Origin: Lentisphaerota bacterium
Lineage (GTDB): Bacteria > Verrucomicrobiota > Kiritimatiellia > RFP12 > UBA3636
Assembly: GCA_012511845.1 (NCBI GenBank)
Contig: JAAZFF010000209.1
Location: 1-7,034 of the forward strand
DNA length: 7,034 nt
Direction: 5' to 3'
Below the pieces are notes generated by a model that saw only the letters and a program-made list of their open reading frames with translations, had not been told where the DNA came from and made no database searches. This document shows, piece by piece, positions 1 to 6,299 of the stretch (its first letter is position 1; every line of letters starts with the position of its first letter). Both the position numbers and the translations under genes were made by a program.

Positions 1-1178
1 CTGGAAAGGCGCAAACCGGAACAGGAAAAACAGCTGCCTTCCTGATTGCAATCTTCAGCCAGATGCTTGCTGAAAAGGAAAAGAAATCAGTTAAACCAGG
101 CAGACCGCGTGCACTTGTGATTGCGCCGACGAGAGAGCTGAGCATTCAGATTATCAAGGATGCAGATGTGCTCGGAAAATATTGCGACATAAAATGCCTT
201 GCTGTATATGGAGGTATGGATCATGCTGCGCAACAGGCGAGACTTGAGGAAGACCCAGTTGATTTAATAGCTGCAACTCCCGGCCGATTACTCGACTTCA
301 TCCGTTCAAGGGTTATCGACTTGAGTGAAGTAAATACGCTCGTAATAGATGAGGCAGACAGAATGCTGGACATGGGGTTTATTCCTGATGTGAGGAAAAT
401 AATCAGGCGACTTCCCTCCAAAGACAAAAGGCAGACATTACTGTTTTCAGCTACACTGGATGAAGATGTCATGTCCCTGGCTTCTCAATGGATGCCTGAT
501 CCTATAAAGATATCAGTTGATGATGATCACGCTACTGTGGACACAATAAAACAAATTGTATATCCAATTCCAACAAAAGAAAAATTCAATGTTCTCTATA
601 ACACATTAAAGCAAAACGAAGGCAAACGGTTCCTGATTTTCAGAAATCGCAAACGTGATTGTGAAAATCTGTGTAATGAACTGAAACGCTACGGAGTACC
701 GGTCGCTGAATTGTCTGGAGATGTTGATCAGAAAAAACGCCTCGGAATTCTGGAAAACTTTCGCAAGGGAAATATAACGACAGTTGTCGCTACTGATGTT
801 GCCGGAAGAGGCATTCATATAGATGATGTTGCATTTGTAATTAATTACGATTTTCCGTATGAAGCAGAGGACTACATTCATCGAATCGGTAGAACAGGTC
901 GAGCCGGGGTTCATGGAACAGCAATCTCGTTCGCTTGTGAAGACGAATCATTCATAATCCCGGACATAGAAGAACTTCTTGGAGAAGAACTTCATTGCCA
1001 ACAGCCTGAAGAAAGTTTATTTCAGCCCCCTCCCGCTCATTTGAAACAAGAAACTCAAAAATCGTTTCGAAGCAGTGGAGGTAAAAAAAGGGCTGTAAGA
1101 AAACAGCAATCGCAGGCACCTCGCAGAGGGCGTAGATCTGGCGGCAGGCGCAAAGGCAAACAATCTGTTTCTAAATAA
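1..1178 (+). CDS. DEAD-box ATP-dependent RNA helicase, RhlB-like (5' truncated by window edge)
   Basis: An ATP-driven RNA helicase that would unwind short RNA duplexes in the cytoplasm, for example during mRNA decay or ribosome assembly. The frame is open from the left edge (first full codon at base 3), giving 391 visible residues. Motifs by visible residue: Walker A AQTGTGKT at 3-10, PTREL at 42-46, TPGR at 92-95, DEAD at 116-119, SAT at 149-151, ATDVAGRG at 263-270, HRIGRTGR at 293-300. Both RecA-like lobes are therefore present. The Q motif and roughly the first 45 residues lie outside the window. The ATG at 63 is internal, because motif I precedes it. After motif VI come an ACEDE...P.IEELLG stretch and a PPP motif resembling E. 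coli RhlB as I recall it, then a strongly basic Arg/Lys/Gly/Ser tail of about 45 residues suited to RNA binding. The DEAD-box assignment is certain; RhlB orthology is inference, and a CshA/RhlE-type paralogue is the alternative. Confidence 0.95.
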   Translation, partial: GKAQTGTGKTAAFLIAIFSQMLAEKEKKSVKPGRPRALVIAPTRELSIQIIKDADVLGKYCDIKCLAVYGGMDHAAQQARLEEDPVDLIAATPGRLLDFIRSRVIDLSEVNTLVIDEADRMLDMGFIPDVRKIIRRLPSKDKRQTLLFSATLDEDVMSLASQWMPDPIKISVDDDHATVDTIKQIVYPIPTKEKFNVLYNTLKQNEGKRFLIFRNRKRDCENLCNELKRYGVPVAELSGDVDQKKRLGILENFRKGNITTVVATDVAGRGIHIDDVAFVINYDFPYEAEDYIHRIGRTGRAGVHGTAISFACEDESFIIPDIEELLGEELHCQQPEESLFQPPPAHLKQETQKSFRSSGGKKRAVRKQQSQAPRRGRRSGGRRKGKQSVSK

Positions 1179-1204
1179 CTACAATATAAAAACAAAATAT
1201 ACTC

Positions 1205-1210
1205 AAGGAA
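1205..1210 (+). promoter_or_regulatory. Ribosome binding site of the phosphofructokinase gene
   Basis: AAGGAA lies six bases before the ATG at 1217, a good Shine-Dalgarno match and spacing that supports this start. The surrounding 38-base gap after the helicase stop is very AT-rich and shows no terminator-like hairpin, so read-through from the helicase gene is plausible. Confidence 0.7.
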
Positions 1211-1216
1211 ATTAAC

Positions 1217-2431
1217 ATGACAGCTAATGTAAAAAAAGTTGGAATTCTTACGGCTGGCGGTCTGGCACCGTGCCTCAGCTCAGCGATTGCAGCATTGATT
1301 GAAAGATATGATGATATTGCTCCTGAAGTGGAAATTATTTTATATATCGGGGGTTATAAGGGTCTGCTGGAAGGTAACAGTATAACGGTATCGCCGGAAC
1401 TTAGGAAAGAAGCTTCAAAACTTTATAAATTTGGCGGTTCGCCTATTGGCAACAGCCGAGTCAAGTTGACAAATGTTAAAGACTGCATCAAGCGAGGCTT
1501 AGTCAAGGAAGGTCAGGATCCCCAGAAAGTCGCAGCTGATCAGCTTGTAAAGGATAAGGTAGACGTTCTTCATACTATCGGCGGCGATGATACGAATACA
1601 GCTGCAGCAGATCTATCAAAATTCCTCAGCAAAAACGGGTATAATCTCAATGTAGTAGGATTACCTAAAACTGTTGATAACGATGTCTACCCCATATCAC
1701 AGAGTCTGGGAGCATGGACGGCAGCTGAAGAAGGAGCGAAATATTTTGCTAATGTTGTTTCTGAATACAGTGCCAACCCGCGCATGTTGATTGTACACGA
1801 AGTAATGGGACGCAACTGCGGATGGCTTACGGCTGCAACGGCTGTTGAATACAGAAAGCTGCTCGATGCAATGGAGTTTGTTCCTTCAGTGGGTCTTACA
1901 CGCGCACGACGTGAAATTCATGGCGTCTATATTCCTGAATTAGATTTTGATGTAGAATCCGAGGTTGTACGTCTCAAAAAGATTATGGATGAGCAGGACT
2001 GCGTAAACATTTTCGTTTCTGAAGGTGCGGGGGTGGAAACAATAATTGCCGAAATGGAAGCCCGCGGTGAAACTGTACCTCGAGATGCATTCGGACATCC
2101 CCGCCTCGACAAGGTCAATCCCGGAGCCTGGTTTGCCAAACAGTTTGCTGACATGCTCGGTGCAGAAAAGACACTAGTACAAAAATCAGGTTATTACAGC
2201 AGGGCCGCTGCGTCAAACGAAGCTGACAAAGAACTGATCATCAAGTCTGCAGTGAAAGCCGTTGAATCTGCATTTACGGGAGTGAGCGGCGTTATCGGTC
2301 ATGATGAAAACAAGGGCAACGAACTGCGTGCATGTGAGTTCGAAAGGATCAAGGGCGGAAAACCCTTCGACACAAATCTCTCCTGGTTTAATGAGCTACT
2401 TTCGGGGATCGGCCAGCCCAAGGGCAATTAA
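1217..2431 (+). CDS. pfp: Pyrophosphate-dependent 6-phosphofructokinase (PPi-PFK)
   Basis: Reversibly phosphorylates fructose 6-phosphate to fructose 1,6-bisphosphate using pyrophosphate instead of ATP. It acts in the cytoplasm and can serve both glycolysis and gluconeogenesis. The 404 residues show the N-terminal LTAGG phosphate-binding start (11-15), GGSPIGNSR (73-81), GGDDTN (122-127), PKTVDND (150-156) and MGRNCG (197-202). The second Asp of GGDDTN (D125, where ATP enzymes have Gly) and the Lys of PKTVDND (K151) are the known determinants of PPi use. D154 in PKTVDND is the expected catalytic base. Length and many segments match the Propionibacterium freudenreichii enzyme as I remember it, so this is a full-length protein of the short, non-plant-like PPi-PFK type. 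The start follows AAGGAA at six bases. The gene ends in tandem stops TAATAG. It shares a strand with the upstream helicase gene and may be co-transcribed with it. Confidence 0.96.
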   Translation: MTANVKKVGILTAGGLAPCLSSAIAALIERYDDIAPEVEIILYIGGYKGLLEGNSITVSPELRKEASKLYKFGGSPIGNSRVKLTNVKDCIKRGLVKEGQDPQKVAADQLVKDKVDVLHTIGGDDTNTAAADLSKFLSKNGYNLNVVGLPKTVDNDVYPISQSLGAWTAAEEGAKYFANVVSEYSANPRMLIVHEVMGRNCGWLTAATAVEYRKLLDAMEFVPSVGLTRARREIHGVYIPELDFDVESEVVRLKKIMDEQDCVNIFVSEGAGVETIIAEMEARGETVPRDAFGHPRLDKVNPGAWFAKQFADMLGAEKTLVQKSGYYSRAAASNEADKELIIKSAVKAVESAFTGVSGVIGHDENKGNELRACEFERIKGGKPFDTNLSWFNELLSGIGQPKGN

Positions 2432-2996
2432 TAGGAAAATTTTGTTCAAGCAGCGGAAAGTACTCATCGAAATCCGCTGCAAATAATTCGTATTTATTTT
2501 CCAGAACATCGATAGACATATCTGTATCGAAAGGTCTGCTGAGAAGGTTTCTAATACCGTCAAAAGCGGTTCTTACACCTTGTATTGTACCGTAGGAACC
2601 GAGTAAATCTGTTTTGCTTATTCTATCAAGTACAGAATAAGCTTTTGCCGGAACACCTTCGACACGAACCTCAAATGCTGAATTCACCTCTGCAGTAAAT
2701 TTTTTCAATTCTACAGCAGAATAATCCTCCCATTTTACTGTGAGGAAATGATCATAAATAATATCAGTCAGTATACCGGCATATATGCGCAAAGGGGCAG
2801 AAAAACGTCTCAAACTGCGCTTAAAAACAGGATGGGCATCGGTGAACACATCAACATCACGGTGTCTCTCAATCCCCTGCATTACCTCAGGGCTTATACC
2901 AGTCAACCGTGTTGTTGAAACTATGTCGGGCAGAATACTTCCTATTCTGAATTCTGTAGTCCGCTCATACAGATAAAGATGTGCCAACCAATTCAT
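2388..2996 (-). CDS. acpH: Acyl carrier protein phosphodiesterase (AcpH family, DUF479)
   Basis: Family members remove the 4'-phosphopantetheine arm from holo-acyl carrier protein, giving apo-ACP; they are cytoplasmic, metal-dependent hydrolases of HD-like fold. From the ATG at 2996 the protein has 202 residues (E. coli AcpH has about 193). It shows MNWLAHL at 1-7, LPD at 22-24, GIERHRDVDVFTD at 41-53 and DHF at 82-84. These match the MNFLAHL, LLADFV, HRRIDVLTD and DHFL segments of E. coli AcpH, including the likely metal-binding His and Asp residues. An in-frame ATG at 3047 would add 17 residues that lack family character and would leave a leader of only about 10 bases after the promoter at 3065-3093, so I prefer 2996. 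No strong Shine-Dalgarno precedes either start. The 3' end overlaps the convergent phosphofructokinase gene by 44 bases. Family assignment is firm; the substrate outside enterobacteria is inferred. Confidence 0.85.
   Translation of the reverse strand: MNWLAHLYLYERTTEFRIGSILPDIVSTTRLTGISPEVMQGIERHRDVDVFTDAHPVFKRSLRRFSAPLRIYAGILTDIIYDHFLTVKWEDYSAVELKKFTAEVNSAFEVRVEGVPAKAYSVLDRISKTDLLGSYGTIQGVRTAFDGIRNLLSRPFDTDMSIDVLENKYELFAADFDEYFPLLEQNFPINCPWAGRSPKVAH
2450..2480. terminator. Possible terminator hairpin between the convergent genes
   Basis: GCAGCGGA (2450-2457) and TCCGCTGC (2473-2480) form a perfect 8-bp inverted repeat around a 15-base loop, starting 18 bases after the phosphofructokinase stop. 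The plus-strand side is followed by AT-rich sequence with broken T-runs rather than a clean T-tract. The element lies inside the 3' coding part of the opposing AcpH-family gene. It may end or stabilise the phosphofructokinase transcript; chance within coding sequence remains possible. Confidence 0.4.
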
Positions 2997-3064
2997 TAAA
3001 ACAGTGCTTGCTTTGCTGGGTTCATCACGCGCAGGCGCTTCTCCCATCTCTTAAATACAGTACA

Positions 3065-3093
3065 ATTCTACATTGCTTTTACATCTGTGTCAA
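3065..3093 (-). promoter_or_regulatory. Sigma70-type promoter for the AcpH-family gene
   Basis: Read on the minus strand, a perfect -35 box TTGACA (3093-3088) is followed after exactly 17 bases by TAGAAT (3070-3065), one mismatch from the -10 consensus. The predicted transcription start is near 3058. That gives a leader of about 60 bases to the preferred ATG at 2996, and almost none to the upstream ATG at 3047. Confidence 0.75.
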
Positions 3094-3150
3094 TCTTTCA
3101 GAATTTTATAAACAGTTGTTTGATTTTATACGCAAACCGCTGTTGCTATC

Positions 3151-3249
3151 TGGGACCGCAGGGCCCCGTGTGGAGTCCCTGGGATCCCCGAGCGCCTGCT
3201 CGGGTTTTGCCTGCTGAATGGCTGCCGGGCACTGGGACGGCAGGGCTCC
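3151..3249. repeat. Imperfect direct repeat of 17 bases, two copies
   Basis: TGGGACCGCAGGGCCCC (3151-3167) recurs as TGGGACGGCAGGGCTCC (3233-3249), 15 of 17 positions identical, with starts 82 bases apart. Each copy is embedded in further dyads: GGGAC (3152-3156) pairs with GTCCC (3175-3179), and CTGCCG (3222-3227) pairs with CGGCAG (3238-3243). This suggests a structured, duplicated intergenic element rather than coding sequence. Confidence 0.55.
3187..3208 (+). terminator. Rho-independent terminator-like hairpin, plus-strand orientation
   Basis: CCCGAGC (3187-3193), loop GCCT, then GCTCGGG (3198-3204) make a perfect 7-bp GC-rich stem followed directly by TTTT. The shape is that of an intrinsic terminator for plus-strand transcription. 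However, the nearest plus-strand gene ends about 750 bases upstream and both flanking genes are on the minus strand, so it has no obvious client. It may be part of the repeat element. Confidence 0.5.
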
Positions 3250-3277
3250 ATACCTGCATTGCGCCTGGCAAAAGATC

Positions 3278-3341
3278 GTACACGTTCACAGCGAAGCGGT
3301 ACACGTTTTACGTACACGTGTACGAGTACGAGAACGTGAAC
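3278..3341. repeat. Degenerate hexamer array (GNNNAC) with inverted halves
   Basis: The stretch parses into near-tandem hexamers: GTACAC (3278), GTTCAC (3284), a 9-base interruption, GTACAC (3299), GTTTTAC (3305, one base longer), GTACAC (3312), GTGTAC (3318), GAGTAC (3324), GAGAAC (3330) and GTGAAC (3336). Right-half units include reverse complements of left-half units (GTGTAC/GTACAC, GTGAAC/GTTCAC). The centre is a perfect 14-bp palindrome, CGTACACGTGTACG, at 3311-3324. Confidence 0.7.
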
Positions 3342-3362
3342 AATTATACACCTCCCAAGAAA

Positions 3363-3397
3363 ACTGCCCACTGTCCACTGCTCGCTGTTCACTGGCA
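3363..3397. repeat. Degenerate heptamer tandem repeat, five units
   Basis: Five consecutive 7-base units, ACTGCCC, ACTGTCC, ACTGCTC, GCTGTTC and ACTGGCA, give a consensus close to ACTGYYC. Every unit keeps CTG in the same register. The array runs into the hairpin at 3394-3412. It resembles in style the short tandemly repeated heptamers described in cyanobacterial intergenic DNA; no relationship is claimed. Confidence 0.65.
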
Positions 3398-3412
3398 CGG
3401 CTCTGCCGTGCC
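3394..3412. repeat. Perfect 8-bp hairpin downstream of the GT-C gene
   Basis: GGCACGGC (3394-3401), loop TCT, and GCCGTGCC (3405-3412) form a perfect stem, beginning 19 bases after the GT-C gene stop when read on the minus strand. No T-run follows on that strand, so it would be a poor intrinsic terminator. It could act as a 3' end stabiliser or as a REP-like unit. Confidence 0.6.
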
Positions 3413-3431
3413 TCGGCTTGCCGCTATCAGG

Positions 3432-6299
3432 CTACTCAACTTCTAGCGTGACAGGAAGAAGCAATCTTTTTTTTGTCACTTTCATTTCATCTGATTGTGC
3501 TGCAAATCGTTTTGACAGCAGACTCGGAGACCATAATCCGAAAACCAAATTATATTTACCTGGCGGTGTATCAGATGATGCCTCAATCACATACGATGTT
3601 GACCATCTCGAATCGCCAATCATCGATAAAGATCGGGTGTTCAATGTAAGCGAACGATCTACCTGAAATATTATTTTACCATCCTCATCAAGCGCATGAA
3701 TAAAGACAAACAGATCTCGAACAGGAATCGTTTTTTTCAATTTTTCCCACTCAAGCACGAATGTTGCAGATTTCGGACTTGTTCCAAAAAGAGCGACATG
3801 AAGCAATTTAAGTTCTAAATCAGGGAAAAAAGCGGATGTACCAGGAAGCTTGCCCGATAAAGACTCAACGTGATGATCGTACATAAGCTGACCGCCATGA
3901 AAACAAAGTATCGAATCAGAAACATTTTCTGCCGCATAATATCGGGGCAGAAATATAACCATTCCACCGGCGGCAACCTCTTCATAATTAATACCCGCAG
4001 AAGCAAATACCTCTTGCGTACGCTCTCTTTCACATTCCAGAACAGCAACAGCAGTGGCTGGCGTTCTAGGCAGGATAATTGTGTCGAACAAATCTTCCCC
4101 TGTTATAGCCGGCTCGCGTGATGTCCAGACTTCACCTTTCAATTCTTTATATATCGCATTGGCATACCAACGATCTGCAAACACACGCTCTACACCTTTG
4201 CTCTTGATTATGTTGGCAACCTCAGCGATATCGACTGATTTTTCTCTCTTAGGACCCTTGCAGAGCAGTTGCAACGTCTCGATGCAAAGACCTGCCCCAT
4301 CCCTAAACCCCGAAAGTTCAATTCGCAAATCACTGACCCTCACTTCATCTGCAAAAAGAATTTCCGTGCGATGATTTATGCCGTCAGAATAAAATCGGTG
4401 ACCCGACCAATACCAGTTACGCAGACGACATGAAGGAGACACTTCAAACCAGTCGTCCGAATTTTCATTACGTCCCAATACACGCGATTGTACAATCGGA
4501 TTTTCAGGCGTAATAAACAACTTCACGCCTGAAACATTTTGAGGACTGCGAAGCTTTATGGAAATCAAGTATTTATTGTTCGAATCAATAGAATTGAGCA
4601 TTTCAGAGCTCTCTCCGTTAAAATCAATTAAAGCCCTGGTAATGTCGCGTCCATCATGTGAAACAATTGATTCAATCACACTTTGACTAACGGGAGCGTA
4701 CAGAAATGTTGGCGGTACAGCATCATATATAAAGCTGTACCTCCCCGCACTTATGATCGTTGCTTCAGTAGATGTATTCTTCAAAAAATCGGTAAATACA
4801 TCCATATTCCCGAAAACACCCGGCGACACAGCCTCCTCCAGCTCCAGCAGATACGGATGATAGCGCCAGAGTCGCGGCGAGACGAGACAAGTCTTCTCAT
4901 CAGTACTCCAATTAAGTCCAAAGTGCATAAACTCGCCAAAAACAGGTCGCTCAGAAGCAGGTACGGACGTAAGCGCCAGACCGGCTTCATGCAGTGTTCG
5001 CTGTTGCGATGTCCGATCAATATGCTTCTTCAGGCTCATGACTCCGGAACCGGCAAGAAAAATTACAGCAGCAATTCCTAAACAGCAAAATGAAATAATG
5101 TTCTTTCGTAGGAAGCCGGATGACACTGTGGCAGGGTCCCCACCCTTCCACAAAGAGGCGAGTGCCCCAATTCCGCTGCCGCTCCAGACAGCCCAGACAG
5201 GAATCAGGGGAAGGAGGTATCTCGATGTGTTATATGTGCCGAAAGATGAAAAAATGTAAAAAATGAGCAAGGCACAAAAATGTAGCAAGGATACAAAACC
5301 AAGTCGATATAGTGGATAAAATCTTTCTCGTTGAACAATACTCGTGTTTCTTTCCCTTCCGGAAGAATGATAAAAGCTATATATAATTGCAGTAACAGGA
5401 AGAATTATAAGTAAAACAACGATAAAAACAGTTATTCTTGAAAAGGTATCAGAGAAACCGAAAGAGACCAGGCTCGGAAACCTCGTGTCAAAAAGACGTC
5501 TGACCACCATCATGCAAGTAGACAGAGAAAACCCTTTTCCTCCAACGCTGCCATCACCTGTTGCAGATCGTGTAAAAAACCATAGCCACCATGGCAAGCT
5601 TCCCAGAAAAAAACCGCCGGCAGCAGGCAGCCATACCGAAGGACGAAAGATGCGCAGACGAATTCTCCATAAAATCATTAGTCCGGCAGCTCCGACAGCG
5701 GGGGCAACCAGCCAGAAATTCCAGAAAGCTAATCCTGTAACAAAGCCGATTTTCAGAAAACTGATAACCTCAGTTCTTACAGATGCTGGTTTACGAACCC
5801 CGAGAAAAACTCCGTCCCTAATCAATAACACTGTAAGAAGCAAACACAGTGCGTAACCGCCGCGAGGCGAAGCCATATAGTGGAAATAGCTGAATGGTCC
5901 AATTGAAGTAAGCAGCAACGCGATAAATGCCGCAAAATCACCGGCAACATCACGTGCAAGTCGCCACACTTCAACAATCATTATAAAAGCAAGTAATGCT
6001 GTTCCCAAACAGACAATGAAAGGTTTTGCACCAAATATGAAAGCTAAAGCAGAACTGACAACCGGCTCCAGGGAACCCATATAGTTTTGACCATAAAAAA
6101 AGATTGGAAGACCTTTACCTGCGACGATATGCCTTACCATCAATACAACAACGGCATAGTCCGGATTATCATCTAATGCATAGAGCCATGCACCATAAAC
6201 CCGGATGCCTGCCGCTATTACAAGCAATATCAGCGACAATATATAAAAAACAGATTTGCCTGCAACACCTTTGTCTGTGATTTTTTTTTGCTCATTCAT
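3432..6299 (-). CDS. GT-C-like (family 39/PMT-type) integral membrane glycosyltransferase with large C-terminal extramembrane domains
   Basis: Probably transfers a sugar from a lipid-linked donor on the outer face of the inner membrane; substrate unknown. Of 955 residues, about 17-421 hold roughly ten or eleven hydrophobic helices. After the first helix comes an acidic loop (LDDNPDY, 42-48), the usual place of the GT-C catalytic Asp, then FFYGQNYMGSLEP (67-79) and, later, SRYLLPLIP (359-367). All are typical of PMT_2/ArnT-like proteins. The rest looks soluble: about 540-682 reads like a discoidin/galactose-binding beta-sandwich (inferred), 688-785 like a small alpha/beta segment, and about 825-940 (FVFIHALDEDGK, 864-875; PPGKYNLVFGLW, 912-923) like the beta-rich domain often ending such proteins. 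The start at 6299 overlaps the upstream stop as TGATG, with AGGAG nine bases before it, so coupling is likely. Polytopic membrane nature is clear; enzymatic role is less so. Confidence 0.75.
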   Translation of the reverse strand: MNEQKKITDKGVAGKSVFYILSLILLVIAAGIRVYGAWLYALDDNPDYAVVVLMVRHIVAGKGLPIFFYGQNYMGSLEPVVSSALAFIFGAKPFIVCLGTALLAFIMIVEVWRLARDVAGDFAAFIALLLTSIGPFSYFHYMASPRGGYALCLLLTVLLIRDGVFLGVRKPASVRTEVISFLKIGFVTGLAFWNFWLVAPAVGAAGLMILWRIRLRIFRPSVWLPAAGGFFLGSLPWWLWFFTRSATGDGSVGGKGFSLSTCMMVVRRLFDTRFPSLVSFGFSDTFSRITVFIVVLLIILPVTAIIYSFYHSSGRERNTSIVQRERFYPLYRLGFVSLLHFCALLIFYIFSSFGTYNTSRYLLPLIPVWAVWSGSGIGALASLWKGGDPATVSSGFLRKNIISFCCLGIAAVIFLAGSGVMSLKKHIDRTSQQRTLHEAGLALTSVPASERPVFGEFMHFGLNWSTDEKTCLVSPRLWRYHPYLLELEEAVSPGVFGNMDVFTDFLKNTSTEATIISAGRYSFIYDAVPPTFLYAPVSQSVIESIVSHDGRDITRALIDFNGESSEMLNSIDSNNKYLISIKLRSPQNVSGVKLFITPENPIVQSRVLGRNENSDDWFEVSPSCRLRNWYWSGHRFYSDGINHRTEILFADEVRVSDLRIELSGFRDGAGLCIETLQLLCKGPKREKSVDIAEVANIIKSKGVERVFADRWYANAIYKELKGEVWTSREPAITGEDLFDTIILPRTPATAVAVLECERERTQEVFASAGINYEEVAAGGMVIFLPRYYAAENVSDSILCFHGGQLMYDHHVESLSGKLPGTSAFFPDLELKLLHVALFGTSPKSATFVLEWEKLKKTIPVRDLFVFIHALDEDGKIIFQVDRSLTLNTRSLSMIGDSRWSTSYVIEASSDTPPGKYNLVFGLWSPSLLSKRFAAQSDEMKVTKKRLLLPVTLEVE

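Larger units (their letters stand above)
3048..3431. other. Non-coding intergenic region with a GC-rich repeat mosaic
   Basis: No credible gene is seen here. The AcpH side (3048 to about 3140) is AT-rich and carries that gene's promoter. From about 3140 to 3431 the base composition shifts to GC-rich and is dominated by repeats and hairpins, listed separately. The open frames that cross it read through the repeats and resemble no protein family I know. The region downstream of the GT-C gene (minus strand) lacks a classic T-tailed terminator facing that gene. Confidence 0.7.

Noticed and set aside
63..65. ATG at 63 as the helicase start
   Set aside because: The essential Walker A motif AQTGTGKT is encoded in frame before it, so the gene begins outside the window.
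2997..3047. N-terminal extension of the AcpH-family protein from the ATG at 3047
   Set aside because: The extra 17 residues are not family-like, and the predicted transcription start leaves almost no leader before this ATG.
3278..3341. CRISPR-like array
   Set aside because: The units are only 6-7 bases with no spacers, far too short for CRISPR repeats, and no cas genes are nearby.
3126..3398. Minus-strand open frame of 90 codons in the same region
   Set aside because: Its sequence is a translation of the repeats (Val/His/Leu- and Arg/Pro-rich runs), with no recognisable domain.
3087..3446. Plus-strand open frame of 119 codons across the intergenic region
   Set aside because: It reads through the hexamer and heptamer arrays and hairpins, overlaps the GT-C gene end, has no ribosome binding site I can see and resembles no protein family I know.
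5485..5856. Plus-strand open frame of 123 codons opposite the GT-C gene
   Set aside because: It is antisense to the clear membrane-segment coding region and shows no family motifs; it is a shadow of the real gene.
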